Shown here piece by piece: positions 20,953-33,539 of a DNA stretch of 64,000 bases. This DNA is from Acytostelium subglobosum LB1 (Eukaryota > Evosea > Eumycetozoa > Acytosteliales > Acytosteliaceae). Where the stretch lies: positions 511,686 to 575,685 of the forward strand of contig NW_012236525.1 of assembly GCF_000787575.1 (NCBI RefSeq), read 5' to 3'. The notes under the pieces were generated by a model that was not told the origin of the DNA, did not search any database, and was given only the letters and a program-made list of their open reading frames with translations. Within the stretch, counting starts at the first letter, position 1. Each line of letters begins with the position of its first letter. The position numbers were made by a program, and so were the translations under genes.

Positions 20953-21923
20953 ATGGCACCTATTCATCAAAGTCATATAATGTCATTGCCCATGACTCCA
21001 GATACAACAGTTGTTGCATCATCAGACGCCATTGAATCAATTCAAAAGATGCCTATACTCTCTGTTATCCATGATGACGACGATATTGAACTGCCTGCGT
21101 CATCAAGGCCATCAACAACTACACCAAAGATATTAAATAATATGACATTGAAAGAAAGAGACTGTTTACAACAATTCAAACTTAGACCTGTTGCAAAGGA
21201 TATACCCGATCACTATTTGATGGTGTTCTTGATGGCAAAGAAATTGGACATGGACAAGGCCGCAATGCTGCTGGCCAACAATATATCACTGCGCAAGAAG
21301 TTGGACATACCATTCCCCATGACCAAAGAGTTTGTCAATCAAGATATCCTTCAATGTCAATTCTCACTCTCTGTCGAAGGCATCAGCAACGACGATGGCA
21401 CATCCATAGGCTACATGAAACCATCAAACATTGTACCAAGCAACTACTCACTGAAAGATTATATAGCATACATGATGTGGATTACCGATCAAACATGTCA
21501 CTATGAGTATGTATACACCTTAATTGATTGAATGATTGAATGATTGATCAGTGACTAACTTATAGTTATAGCATCCAGGCACATAGGAGTGGACTGGTGT
21601 TGATAGTGGATCTGAAACACTTCTCGCTGTGGCATCACTTTGATAAGAGACTGACGACTCAGTTGGAGGGCAAGTCACTGCAGAATATATTCCCTGGTCG
21701 CATTCAATCTGTTTACTTGCTCAATCCACCATTCTATTTGAAGGCACTGATAACACTGGCGCGTAACTTTGTAAAGTCCAAGATTATAAGTCGTATACAA
21801 ATCATTTCCAACAGCGCTGATATTGGTGAATATCTGGATGCCGAACGTATCCTCTGCGAATATGGTGGACACTTAGAGTATGATTATCCATCATGGTTTG
21901 AATCATTGCCCAAGGACTACTGA
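20953..21923 (+). CDS. CRAL-TRIO (SEC14-like) domain protein, two exons
   Basis: Probable lipid-binding/transfer protein. Exons 20953..21506 and 21566..21923 give 303 residues. Residues about 60-130 (LKERDCLQQFKLRP...YLMVFLMAKKLDMDKAAMLLANNISLRKKL) form the CRAL-TRIO N-terminal helical region, and GLVLIVDLKHFSLWHHFD, IFPGRIQSVYLLNPPFYLKALITLARNFVKSKIISRIQII and CEYGGHLEYDYPSWF the lipid-binding domain. The leader (1-60) is Ser/Thr/Asp-rich. Two acceptors six bases apart (after 21565 and 21571) both keep the frame and differ by the residues Tyr-Ser. Which phospholipid is carried is not predictable. Confidence 0.85.
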
Positions 21924-22064
21924 GTCTGATCAGTCCATCATCAGTATCATTAATCTTGTACATATTATTAAAATATATAATTTATATATTATTATTACTT
22001 TAATATTACTAAGCATGTTGTATTATTATCTGTATCATTATCTTTCATTCAAGTTCATTTATTC

Positions 22065-22070
22065 AATAAA
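22065..22070 (+). terminator. Poly(A) signal AATAAA
   Basis: AATAAA about 140 bases after the CRAL-TRIO stop codon, followed by GTG-rich DNA and then the leader of the helicase gene. A canonical polyadenylation signal in a suitable place. Confidence 0.5.
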
Positions 22071-22179
22071 GTGTGAACTTACTTGAATTGAGCGCGTTTT
22101 ATTCAAACCATTCACACTCGCTTACTCACTCTCGTTTGATCCAGAGAGATAATAATAATAACTTAGTATTACATAAACT

Positions 22180-25100
22180 ATGAACAACAGCTATGACAAC
22201 AACTATGTAGATGTTGTTGATTTAGATGATGATGAAGATGATGTTCCTATCACACCCCCGCCACCTCCAGTAGACACCATCATTGTTGACACTCCTCCTG
22301 ATCCAGCAACTCCACCATCAAGTTCTCAACGCTCTGCCTCATCAACTCCAACAACAAGTACAAGTGCAACGACAACGACGACAACAACAAACTATAGTCT
22401 TCAACCTAGACAGATGTCATTGTCACAACCAACATTGAGGATGAAGAGCGAAACAGAGCAACAACAAACAAAGCTTCCTACATTGACATTACCAAAATCA
22501 CTTAACAAGCCAATGTCATTATCACAACCATCATCATCATCAACAATGCCATCTCTGAAGAACTTCAAAATAACTCTAAGAAACCCGTTACAACCAAACA
22601 CGCTGTTGCTCCAGCCATCTGGTGGCTGGCTCAACACATCATCCACATCATCAACATCCACTCCCAAGCTTACATTATCGACTACACCTCTTAAGTCCCT
22701 ACAGGCAACGAGTACGACACACACTCTTACACCAACAAAGACCTTCAACACATCTTGGTCTGGTGGCGGTGCATCAAGGTTAAAGACTGAGCTCAAGACT
22801 GAACCATCCACTGCCACTGCTGATATCAAAGTGGATTGGAAGGCATTGGGCAACAACACATATGAGATCAATGGGTACAATGTACAGTTCCCCTTCCCTC
22901 CCTATGAGACGCAGGCATCAATGATACATCAGATATTGGAGGCACTGAAACGTGGAGAAAATGCATTGCTTGAGTCGGCCACTGGCACGGGCAAGACTCT
23001 GTCACTACTTTGCGCATCGTTGGAGTGGCAGGCAACGCGTCAGAAGGAGATATATGGACGACAACTTTTGCATCAACAACAGAAACAACAGGGCGACGCA
23101 GTAAAGGCGAGGAAGAAGGCGAGGAAGGAAAACAATGGTAATGGTGTCAAGGTCACTTCAACAACAACATTTGGAAACGGCGATGATGATCGCGACCTTC
23201 AATCAGACATTTACATGCCCAAGACCCCAGTCAATGCCAATGGCAAGCGACCATCTAACCGATCACCTCCAGGCTTTGACCCGGAGGACGACGACGATGA
23301 GGACCCCAACGCCTGCTTCGAGGAGGAGCCTCCAACGATATTCTTTTGCTCCAGGACTCACTCACAGGTGAAGCAGCTCACTGGCGAACTCCAAAAGACT
23401 GCGTATCGACCCAACATGGTGGTGTTGGGCAGTCGCGATCACTACTGCATCAATCCAGCACTGGCCGATCAGTTCAGCAAGCGTGAAAAGTGTAACAATC
23501 TGCTCAAGAAGAAACAGTGCGGCTTTCACAAGGAGCGAGAGAATGCCTATCACCTGGTCACCAGTGGCATGTTCAAGAAGGGTGGCGAGCACCAAGTCTG
23601 GGACATGGAGGACCTGATGAAGGCCGGTCGCGAGCATCACGAATGTCCATACTTTGCCAGTCGACAGATGATCGCCAAGGCAAACCTTGTCTTTTGTCCC
23701 TACAACTACATCATCGACCCTTCCATCAGATCTCACTTCAAGGACAAGTTTGAGAAGAGTGTAGTCATATTCGATGAGGCACAGTAAGTAGTATTACTTG
23801 GCGAATGAATGTTACGCGTGTGCACATATTGACTCATTACCTCTTCTAGCAACATTGAAGACGCCTTGATGGATGCATCCAGCTTTGATATAAAGAAGGA
23901 GGACTTGGAGGAAGGTATGTCCACATCACGCGCTGCCTAGGCAGCACCAAGTCATCTTTTCACTCACACTCTCCCTCCCTCTCTGTCCCCCGCCCTACTA
24001 GTTGTGTACCAGAGCTTGAAGCCTGTACTAATGCAATCTCTACTCCCAGACGAAATTGTCAAGAGCGTTCGTGTGCTGTTTGACATGGGAGAGAGTATAC
24101 TAAAGTGGCTCAATGACAAGGCGAGTACACTCACTGACATTGACTTTGAGAAGCAAGCCAATGTGTGGCCTGGATCACAGATTATTGGAGTGTTGGAATC
24201 GATGGGAATCACCAGACGCAATTACAAAGAGATCAATGCAGCACTGGACAAACTGAGTGAACAATCTGATTCGGACAAGAAGGATAACTCGGGTGGAGGA
24301 GGTGGTGGCGGCGGAGGTGGCTCTAGGATGGCCAGCGGTCATTTGATGAACCAGGTTCGTAAGGAAATGGGAATGCCGCCATCTAGACAAAGTAACGGCA
24401 ACAAGCGATCACTTGTGGAGGACATCATCTCGCCCAAGACATTCTCAATCTTTGAAACGATGGCCAACACATTCTGGTTCCTCTTTGAGAACTTCCAGTA
24501 TCTGAGCGACTTCAAACTGGTGGTCCAGAAGCAATCAGAGTTTGGTACGTTCTCAATGAGCGCTCGAACGCCCATCCAACATATGTCACTGACACTCTTC
24601 ATGATCGATCATTCCAAACAGCTCCTCGCGATGGAATGAAGTGGACACATAGCTTTGGCATTTGGGCATTGAATCCAAGAGTGGCATTCAAGTCAATAGC
24701 AGAACATACTCATTGTATCATATTGACATCTGGTACATTGTCACCTTTGAGCTCATTCTCGAGTGAGTTGTCCGTATCATTCCCCGTCACAGCAGAGTTG
24801 GGTAACTTGAACGACATCCAAAAGAGAGTATGGATAGGCACGCTTGGCTATGGTAAGAACAATATAAGGATGGACGCTACCTTCAAAGGATCAGAGTACC
24901 TCGAGTTCCAGGATGCCCTTGGCGACGCCATACTCAAACACATCCAGCTCATACCCGATGGAGTGCTGGTCTTCTTCCCCTCATACTTCTTCCAAGAGAA
25001 GCTCCATGATCGTTGGAAGACCACTGGTCTGATACAAAGGTTACATCAAACCAAACCATTATATGTTGGTAAGTTGAGTGAAATGGAGTGGAGAGGAGTG

Positions 25101-25769
25101 GACTGTGGACGGGCTGTATTCTAACCTATATCCCTCATCATAGAACCAAGATCAGTAAAGACCTTCCCAACAGTGCTCAATGGTTATAATAACTCGGTGA
25201 AGGCCGGTAAGGGAGCATTGTTATTCTCTGTGTTCAGAGGCAAGGTCAGCGAGGGCATCAACTTCTCTGACGAGTATGCCAGAGGAGTAATAATCATTGG
25301 TATTCCATTTCCAAACATGTAAGTATGAATGAATATAAACCAATAATGCGCTCACTCATTAACAAGGTGTACCCTACCCTACAATGTAGCAAGGACCTCA
25401 GAGTCGACTTGAAGAAGAAATACAATGAACAGAACCAAAGCAAAGGTTTGATCAGTGGAAGCGCGTATGTATACAAATATCTCATCATATACTTTGGACC
25501 TACTGACATGCTCCACCATTCATCGACGTAGTTGGTACAACCTTCAAGGATACCGTGCAATGAACCAGGCAGTTGGAAGATGTATAAGACATAGAGAGGA
25601 CTATGGCTCAATCCTTCTGATAGACGATAGATTCACCAATACGAACCTGTGGTCCAATCTCTCCAAATGGGCAAGAGTGTGTATCAAGAACAACAAGACT
25701 ATAGACAAGTCATTGGAGTCTCTGCAGCAATTCTTTGAGGACAGAAAGAAGATCAAACCAACCAAATGA
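22180..25769 (+). CDS. fancj: FANCJ/BRIP1-type XPD-family DNA helicase, seven exons
   Basis: Iron-sulfur 5'-3' DNA helicase of the Fanconi anaemia/interstrand-crosslink pathway; nuclear. Exons 22180..23783, 23850..23914, 24002..24544, 24622..25068, 25144..25318, 25390..25464 and 25532..25769 give 1048 residues. After a low-complexity leader of about 215 residues come Walker A ATGTGKT (267-273), the Fe-S Cys cluster (YCINP, EKCNN, KKQCGF, HECPYF), [10 protein letters not shown], and the DEAH box (532-535, its His split by the intron). The C-terminal helicase core includes [35 protein letters not shown] and [22 protein letters not shown] fits better than RTEL1, DDX11 or XPD because of SRDHYCINP and [21 protein letters not shown]. 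No BRCA1-binding tail: it ends soon after the helicase core. Confidence 0.88.
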
Positions 25770-25870
25770 ACGAACGGAACGATATCTGGTGCACAATCGA
25801 CTAGTCTCGCAATTGCCAACAGATGACCAATATAATCAATACTTTGTATGTTCGTGTATTCATTCATTCT

Positions 25871-26969
25871 TTAATGATCGTGACCATCATGATCTCCATG
25901 TCCACCACCACCATTGCCATCTTCATCGTCGTCCTCTTCGTCAAAAAGTCCATCCTTTGGATCGATTGGTTCAACATCCTCTCCATACTGGATCGAGTTA
26001 TCAATCTGAGCCAACAAGAAACTGATACTGTCTTGATCTGTAATGTCCAAAGGTATATAACCAACTAAACTATAATCCTCCAACTAACAATGAATGAGCA
26101 GGTGTCAGTATGATTGGAGTGAGTGAAGTGAATGAATGCCAGGTCATCATCATCACATACCAATTGTCCAATCGCTCTATTTAACTTGTGATATCTGTTG
26201 CTTGTCTCTGTGTCTAGCTTCTCAACCAGCTCGTTCACCTCTAGCTCCAAGAAGCTATGTTATGTTCATCGTCAATGTTAGTATCTGGCGTCTCATGTGT
26301 AACCTAGAGAGACAACACATACCCTTCAATATCCTTTAGTCTATGAGTCTTCTTGATGACATCTAACTTGGTGAGTACATTGATGTGAGGCACCTCCAGA
26401 CGTATCATGGCGGAAAGACAGACCAATGAACCACTGATGAATTTACAGCTGTCTAGGATGAACTGAGAGTCCACCAAGAAGACGGCACAAACACGATATC
26501 CATTCTGTTGCAATGAGTCTACGAGTGTACGCATCACAGGGATATGACTGTATAACTCTATCTGACCGGGACAATCAATGATTAGGTAGTCGTCCTCAAA
26601 GTCGCCAATCTCGTCAATGAACCAATCGATGTTCTCGATCAAGTACTCCATGGCGTAGACCAGCCCTCCGTTGGGACCATATTGTAGCTCCTCCATAACT
26701 TCATCGACAGTGATCAGATTCTTGATATCTATTGATACAGGGTATTCAAACACCTCTGCTGCCGGATCTAGATTGGCTACATGTACACTTCTCTTTATCT
26801 CTTCACAATGTTTCCTGATGGCATCGCAATAAGTAGACTTGATGTTATGTGATTGAGTGATTGAGCGAGTTAGTGAATGTGATTGGAGCATTGAATGATT
26901 GAATACTAGCATTGTATATACCTTTCCACTTCCTGCTGGACCCATAACCAATTGTGCATGCTTTCCCAT
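25871..26969 (-). CDS. gpn3: GPN-loop GTPase 3, four exons
   Basis: Small GTPase needed with GPN1 and GPN2 for assembly and nuclear import of RNA polymerase II. Exons 26922..26969, 26323..26837, 26161..26254 and 25871..26083 give 289 residues. [20 protein letters not shown] carries the P-loop (10-17), with the first intron between Lys16 and Ser17. NLDPAAE, the family-defining GPN insert [36 protein letters not shown] and NVLTKLDV match GPN3. The tail is an acidic plus Gly/His/Asp run ([23 protein letters not shown]). Its stop lies about 100 bases from that of the convergent helicase gene, and its start is 174 bases from the divergent thioredoxin-like gene. Confidence 0.95.
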
Positions 26970-27143
26970 TCTTTGTTATATATAAGTATGTTAGTTTATC
27001 TGTTTTGTTAATTAAAGTATTCGTTTTGTGTAAATGTTTCAAAAACCGACAAAGTGTTCATCTTTGTTGAAAACGGAATCAATGAACATCTCAGTTGTCA
27101 ATTCATTTAAACATTGTTTGATCGTTTAGAGATACTAGTATCA
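26970..27143. promoter_or_regulatory. Short divergent promoter (GPN3 / CnoX-like gene)
   Basis: Only 174 bases separate the two opposing start codons, so both genes probably share one bidirectional promoter. It is AT-rich with no recognisable factor site. Confidence 0.55.
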
Positions 27144-28429
27144 ATGATGAACAGTATATATAGAATAGCAAGAGTTGGCAAGGTTGCCTCCACCACATGC
27201 ACAACAGAGTTGTTGATTGGAAGGAGCATGTTGAATAGCTGCCTCAACACTAAAGTTAACTTCTCGAAGAGCTACTACTTTACACGCAGTTCACCAACAT
27301 TGAACATCAACAACAACAACAACAATAACAATAACAACACAAACAATGAACCACTGTTCAATGAACAAAAAAGACAGACTAAGCCAACAACGACCGCACC
27401 AAACCCAGCACCAGAGGCCTTGATATACGAGCTTGATTCATCCAACTTTGCCGACATCTGTCTCAAGTCGAAGCCTCCAGTTGTACTACTATGTTATACA
27501 GAGTAGGTGTATACCAAGAGTATCTCGAGAATGTAGTCTAGAGTTCAATCACTCACTCACTCACCCACCCATCCACCCATCATTGGAATCATCCCACCCC
27601 ACCACCCACACAATCAAGATGGAGCACTCATTGTAAACAGTTGATTACTACTTTGGAACAACAGGCAAGAAATAACCCGGGATCATTGGTGATTGCCAAG
27701 TTGAATGTGGAGACACAGCAGGAGTTGGCCCAGAACCTTAGGGTACAGGATGTGCCAACGGTGTTCTCACTGCATGGTGGCAAGGTGTTGAGACAGTTCT
27801 CTGGCGCACCTACAAAGGAGGTGTTGGATCAATTCATCGATGACTTGCTGGCATTGGACGACACAAATGTATCGAGGAAGTTGGTGACCAAGGCCGACGG
27901 CCTGTACAATGCCGGCGACGTCAAGGCTGCCGCAGAGCTCTACCACAACATGTTGACGGAAGATGGATTGGAGCTGACTGGCCTGAAGGGTCTGCTAAAG
28001 TGTGGCATCAAGGACAACAACAAGGACATGCTCACACAACTCATCTCCATCGTCAAGGACAAGTATCCCGAAGAGAGCAGCTCAGTGCTGGTCAAGCAGG
28101 CCGAGAAGATACTGGAGCTCACAAAGATCGTTGAGGAGTGTGTGGCGTCGGACGCCGGTGGACTGGCGGGCCAGACCGTGGAGACGTTGCAGGAGGCGGT
28201 GCGTGGCGAGCCCAGAAACCTGGGACTGAAGTACCTGCTGGCCATCAAACATCTCCAGGCGGGCCAGGCTGAGCAAGCAATGCAGCAGTTATTGGACAGC
28301 ATCAAGATTGACAAGCACCACAACAATGATGAGGCCAAACTCCTGCTCTTCAAGTTATTCGAATCAATGCCAACCGACCCCCTCGTGCTAAAGTACCGCC
28401 AGCGATTCTCCAACATTTGGTTCCTGTGA
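27144..28429 (+). CDS. CnoX/YbbN-like thioredoxin-TPR protein, probably mitochondrial, two exons
   Basis: Bacterial CnoX (YbbN) is a chaperedoxin that holds oxidised or unfolded proteins and hands them to GroEL. Exons 27144..27502 and 27625..28429 give 387 residues. The first 55 residues are rich in Arg, Ser and Thr with few acids (SIYRIARVGKVAS...), as in a mitochondrial presequence, followed by an Asn run. The thioredoxin domain starts at about ALIYELDSSNFADIC; its active site is TDTHC (Cys123, only one Cys), comparable with SQHC of YbbN, and IAKLNVETQQELAQNLRVQDVPTVFSLHGGKVLRQFSG follows. The C-terminal half has TPR-like helices ending LLDSIKIDKHHNNDEAKLLLFKLFESMPTDPLVLKYRQRFSNIWF, closely like the YbbN end. 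The second-exon acceptor at 27624 was chosen because it alone keeps frame. Confidence 0.8.
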
Positions 28430-29513
28430 TTTGACCAATTCGTTGATCAACATCAAGATTGATTGGTCATGTCTCTTCATTCATGGATCATCATCTACAT
28501 GCATGCGCGCCAATATTCGCGCTCACTCGGTCTCGTTCACTCACTCGCTCACTCATTCATTCGCACATCTGGTAATCCTGACTCACTGCTGTCATTGCCG
28601 CTGCAGCATTACATTATATTACATTACAACATATCACATCACATCACACTCAACACAATCAATCAATCATAGATTCATCAGGTGACCTCACTCACATCAC
28701 TTCACCGACTCACACACACACAAACACAACGTTGTTGGCGACCAACTCAACATCAAACTCAACACTTCCCCATTTGGAAAAAGAACTAATAACCAATCGT
28801 CCTATTATCTCTCGTCGCCATTATCAACCATTATCATCATGATCACTACCACAACAATAACTCCTACAGTGGTGTGTGCGATGGAGTGAAGAAACTGACC
28901 ATTAATGGAATGTTGTATTAAGCTGGGCGAACTTGATCATGGAGGGCTGGCCAGCAGCCACAAACACAATCAAACAAACACCATCATACACATATATTAT
29001 GCGATCTAGACACCAACAGCCAATAACACATCAGCTGATCAGGCACCAGCCTCTATCTCAAAGTGTGTGGCTCACTTTATTTATGTGCTATAGAATAGAC
29101 ATATAAGTACATCTATCAACCACAGATCAATCACAATCGCGGGGCTACTCACCCCCGATCATAAATCTTACCCCTTCGCTCCCCAACAACGCGTTGACAA
29201 TTCCAGATGGGTGGCATGGAGTGCATTGAATTGATCAATGTGTCTAGTGTTAAGTGGTAGTGGTAGTGGTAGTGTTAGATTGTGTGTTTGGGCCAACACC
29301 CCCCTTTTGTGACTCAATCAATCAATCAATCAATCTAGTCAGAAGACCCGCCAAACATTAAAGGAGCACCGTTGGTACAAGTATTATACTAGTATAATAT
29401 ATATATTTGATTTGTCAAACTTACATTTAAAAGTGACAAGCACTCTTTATAGCAAGCCAGCATTTATAGAGAGTCCATCCACTGAATCAATCAATCAGTC
29501 CTCCATCCAAATT
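28430..29513. other. Intergenic, no gene seen
   Basis: CTCACTCACTC and ACATCACATC tracts, a short palindromic hairpin GGCTG-gccag-CAGCC near 28950, a TGGTAG repeat near 29256-29274 and an AATC run near 29312-29334. I see no gene with coding character. Confidence 0.6.
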
Positions 29514-31564
29514 ATGTCCACAACACCAACAACAACAACTACACTTTTAATCTTCCTACTCTTTATAATATTCACTTTAAAGGCCAATGGTATGACCACA
29601 TCCACTCAGTAATTCCACATGAATCCTGGAACTAATCCACTCCCACCCTCAACCCATCAATCCATCAATCCAACAATCAAGCTTTTAGCGATAGTTTATC
29701 ATGTGTATTTGATTCAGAATGTTATACATTTGACATGTGCCAGTCTGGCAAATGTATAAATAACTGTTGCAGGTTTAATGAGACTTTGTGTCCAGACATT
29801 GAGTGTGGCGTCAAGGGAAAGTGCTTCCCATTCACAGGTAAATGCCAATATACACTAAAGTCTCCATATTGTTGCAATGACAATAATATCTGTACGAGAG
29901 ATTGCTTTGATGAGGCGACTGGATGCACTCATGAACCAATCAATGGATGTTGTACCAGCGATTCCCAGTGCAAGTCGAATGATCCCTGCATCCTGACCGC
30001 ATGTACCAACAATCAGTGCACAATGTGGCGCAACCCCTGCTGTAAATGCTCAATATCCCTTCTCGGACCATCTAGTTGCACCCTGGATCCAACATGTTGT
30101 AACAAACCAGACGATTGCAAGAATGTTCCAGCATGCCAAGCCGCATCATGCACGCGAAACAAATGTCAACTCAGTCCAGTCAACTGTGATGATGGCAATG
30201 TGTGCACCACAGACAGTTGCGCCAATTCCACCAATAGTTGTGTGCACGCACCGATTCCAAACTGCTGCAGGTCAGTGTCCGAGTGTCCGCCACAGGCCTG
30301 TGCCACAGCCAGCTGTGATCTGAACAATAGATGTGTGTACACACCTGTCAACTGTGATGATGGCAATCTATGTACCATTGACAGCTGTGTGATTGCCACC
30401 AACAGTTGCTCACACTATCCAATTTCCAATTGTTGCCGAGACAATAATGCTACCTTGGACTGTCCCCCGCAGTCATGTAAGACTGCCAGTTGCCAACAGA
30501 ATCAATGCCAGTTCACACCAATCAACTGTGATGATGGTAATATATGTACTACAGACTCCTGCAGTTTGGATAGGAATGCATGCCAACACAACAAGGTAGA
30601 CAACTGTTGTCGAGATGTATCAGAGTGTCCATCATCCACTTGCCACAATGTGACATGTTCATCGACCAATCAATGCCAATATACACCATTCAACTGTGAT
30701 GATGGTGATGTGTGCACCTCAGACTCGTGCTCAGATTCTGCCAACTCATGCCAACATACCAAGGTTGACAACTGCTGCCACAGTGCAACGGACTGTCCAT
30801 CTCGCAACTGTTCCACCGCCACATGCCAAGCCAATCAATGTACCTACACACAAGTCAACTGTGATGATGGAGATGTATGCACTTCCGACTCGTGCTCCAT
30901 CTCTACCAACTCATGCCAACACACCAAGGTGGACAATTGTTGCCACAATGCAGTGGACTGTCCATCGCGCAACTGCTCCACGTCCACATGCCAAACTAAC
31001 CAATGCAACTACTCACCAGTGAATTGTGATGATGGAAATGTTTGCACAAATGATCGTTGTGATGTAGGATCCAATCAATGTATCCGCGCGCCTATTGATG
31101 GCTGTTGCCAAACTGCCACTGACTGCCAACCATCGACCAAGTGTTCAACATCAAGTTGTTCCACCACGGACAACAAGTGTGTCTACACGCCAGTGACTTG
31201 CCAGGCACCAAACAAATGTTCGACAGCATCCTGTTCACTCGACTCGGGATGCCAGGTATCTTCTATACCAGGATGTTGCCTTCAAGACTCGGACTGCCAA
31301 CCATCCAACCCATGTTCAATCGCCAAGTGTAGTGCAGACACCAACAAATGCCAAGAGACACCAAAGTCATGTGATGATGGCGATGTCTGTACAACAGACT
31401 CGTGTAGTATGTCTGATGGACAATGCATCCATACCAAAATTCCAGGATGCTGTCACACTGCGAGCGAATGCCCACCACCTGCCCTAGACTGTACACGAGC
31501 ATTCTGTGTACTCAACAAATGTTACATACCTGACTGTGTAGTCATGACATCAACTGGATGGTAG
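29514..31564 (+). CDS. Secreted CTDC-repeat (dictyostelid) extracellular matrix protein, two exons
   Basis: Exons 29514..29589 and 29682..31564 give 652 residues. Residues 1-25 (MSTTPTTTTTLLIFLLFIIFTLKANA) are a signal peptide, and the intron follows it directly. The rest is nearly all tandem Cys-rich modules of 20-24 residues, with seven clear copies of CDDG(N/D)xCTxDxC alternating with CPxxxCxxAxCxxNxCxYxxV. This is the Dictyostelium CTDC repeat found in EcmA/EcmB of the slug sheath and stalk. No membrane segment or GPI signal is present at the end (NKCYIPDCVVMTSTGW), so the protein should be released into matrix or coat. Neighbouring modules around 30.74-30.99 kb are almost identical in DNA, suggesting recent unit duplication. 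Confidence 0.85.
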
Positions 31565-31901
31565 AAGCACAGGACAGCTTACTACCAATCCTCCCCTATA
31601 AATATATATTATCATACTATACTTTGATTGTCGATTTATTGAGTACAATTACTTTGGCTGACTCCATTAGGAAATTAGAACATGCTTGCAGCGGATAGCT
31701 TGCCATGGACCTTGGTGATTGATGGGATGAAGCTACCATCAAACTAACCAAGACAAACTTACAGATAGATCCTTGGAGGGAGTTGGTGATGAAGTTTAAA
31801 GTATTTAAGTAAGAATGAATGAATGAATGAATGTTATGTTGGATGTTGCCATCTTGATGGCAAGAGTGTGAAGTTGGTTTATATATTATAATATTAAATG
31901 A
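31565..31901. other. Convergent 3' flanks, no gene seen
   Basis: DNA between the stop codons of the CTDC gene (plus) and the GPI-protein gene (minus). It has a GAATGAATG run near 31813-31832. No coding or structured signal stands out. Confidence 0.55.
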
Positions 31902-33009
31902 TCATATTGATGATGAATGGATGGCCAGAAGTACAAGCAGGATGACTGGCAGGATGAAGGATGCCCAGCTACGTGCCGGGTGGAGTTGAGATGAGTGTCC
32001 AACAAAGTAGGCCATCTGCTGATCGACCACTTCAGTCGGTCGCTCGAATGGACTCTTCCACTCTTTGTTGACCAGATAGACACATTCAGGCTCCTGGTAC
32101 ACTGGCAGTGGCCTCGTGTAACAGTTGCGATCAGACGTCAACAGATAATCAAAGCCGTCCGATGAGGGACGTGATCTTATCGTTTCGTTGCGTGGTATTG
32201 ATGGGCCAGTGCTGATCAGACCAAATGGAATGTCGGTGAAGTAATCGGCCGACATACTATCGGTGATGGTCTCGCCACGAATCGTCAAGTGATGGCAGAA
32301 CTTGATCAACTGATCAAAGTACGTCTGACATAGTACCATTGGCTCGCCCGAGCTTCCGCCGGGCACGGGCTCCGCGTACTCCATGAAGAATATGGTCTGA
32401 GGTCTCTTCTCAGCTGCCAGTGACTTGTTGTACCATTTGTCGGGCTGCACTCTATATCCCTTGCGTCCAACGATTGTCGATTGATCGACTGAACATCGCA
32501 CACATTGCAATGCCATCAAGTGTTCTTGACAGATCTGTGTGTTGGCACGTGTATCGCGTGTCTTTATGACGGGCATGTCGTCTCTGGTGACCAAGTCTGG
32601 AGTGTCACCATTGTCCAACACGACCCTATATCCAGCGTGAGGCAGATACATCTCCTTTTCACAATCCCAAAGATTGGCATAAGTCTGATTCAATATATTA
32701 TCCAGTCGTGTTTGGAACTTTGCAGCATCACTTCTCAAACAACAACTATGTTTATCATCATTCCTCTCTACATCACTAAATATAAATCCACATTGATCTG
32801 GTACAAATGTCTATAAATCATAATCATGTATTAAGTTAATATTGATCACTGATTCAATCAATCAATCAAATTAAACATACCTCTGTTTGTTGTACTTCAC
32901 CTAACTTCTTTCCGAAACAACGACTTTGGAAATGATTATTATCTGAATGTACTACACATATTATTAACTGTGTAATAACTACAAACAAGTAAATATATAA
33001 TGTCTTCAT
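31902..33009 (-). CDS. GPI-anchored cysteine-rich surface protein, two exons
   Basis: Exons 32881..33009 and 31902..32810 give 345 residues. The first 22 residues (MKTLYIYLFVVITQLIICVVHS) are a signal peptide. The last 20 (ASFILPVILLVLLAIHSSSI) form a hydrophobic tail preceded by small polar residues, the pattern of a GPI-anchor signal. The ectodomain has paired cysteines (CGF...HSCCLRSDAAKF...WDCEKEM...CQEHLMALQCVRCSVDQ...LCQTYFDQLIKFC). The CC...C...LxCxxCS spacing loosely recalls folate-receptor or SPARK-type Cys-rich domains, but this is too weak to name. It may be a cell-surface receptor or adhesion protein; function unknown. Confidence 0.7.
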
Positions 33010-33539
33010 TATTATTACTACTTTGAATTAATATTTATGATTGATCATTGATCATTGTCTGTCAAGATCTAAAGTTAAGATAAATAAATAATATGTATAT
33101 ATATGTAAGTATAGAATGAAGTAGGGGAAATAAGATAAAGGAGAGTGGTTGTGTCCGATGTTGGTGATAGGAATCAAATCAAAACACCTTTAGCCTGACG
33201 GTCACCTCTTGATTGATGGTGTTCGCCGGCGTGTCGATCACCACGGAAAGCGTTGAAACCACTCAATCAATATTTTTTTCAAATTAATTAGTGTGTGTTG
33301 TTGTTTATGCTCCAAGTTTTGACAAAGTTTGAAAAAACAGAACTTAGAACTTGGACTTGTTTGGTTCTTTCCCAAGCCATTGACGTCTGTTGTGTGGATG
33401 GATGATGCATGGAATGAAACATTCAATTTCCCACTTTCGTTATTTACCAACTAAACAAACATACAAATATATACATACATAAACATAAACATAATATATA
33501 AATATAAAGGAGGTAGATGTTTATAATAAAACAGTGATA
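33010..33539. other. Divergent intergenic with a coding-like patch on the minus strand
   Basis: Between the GPI-protein and phytochelatin synthase start codons. On the minus strand, 33450..33238 reads MVNNESGKLNVSFHASSIHTTDVNGLG... for 70 codons; overlapping it in another frame, about 33262..33184 reads VSTLSVVIDTPANTINQEVTVRLKVF then a stop, with the GC-rich codons typical of exons here. No splice model joins them convincingly. It may hold a small unrecognised gene or a gene fragment. Confidence 0.3.
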
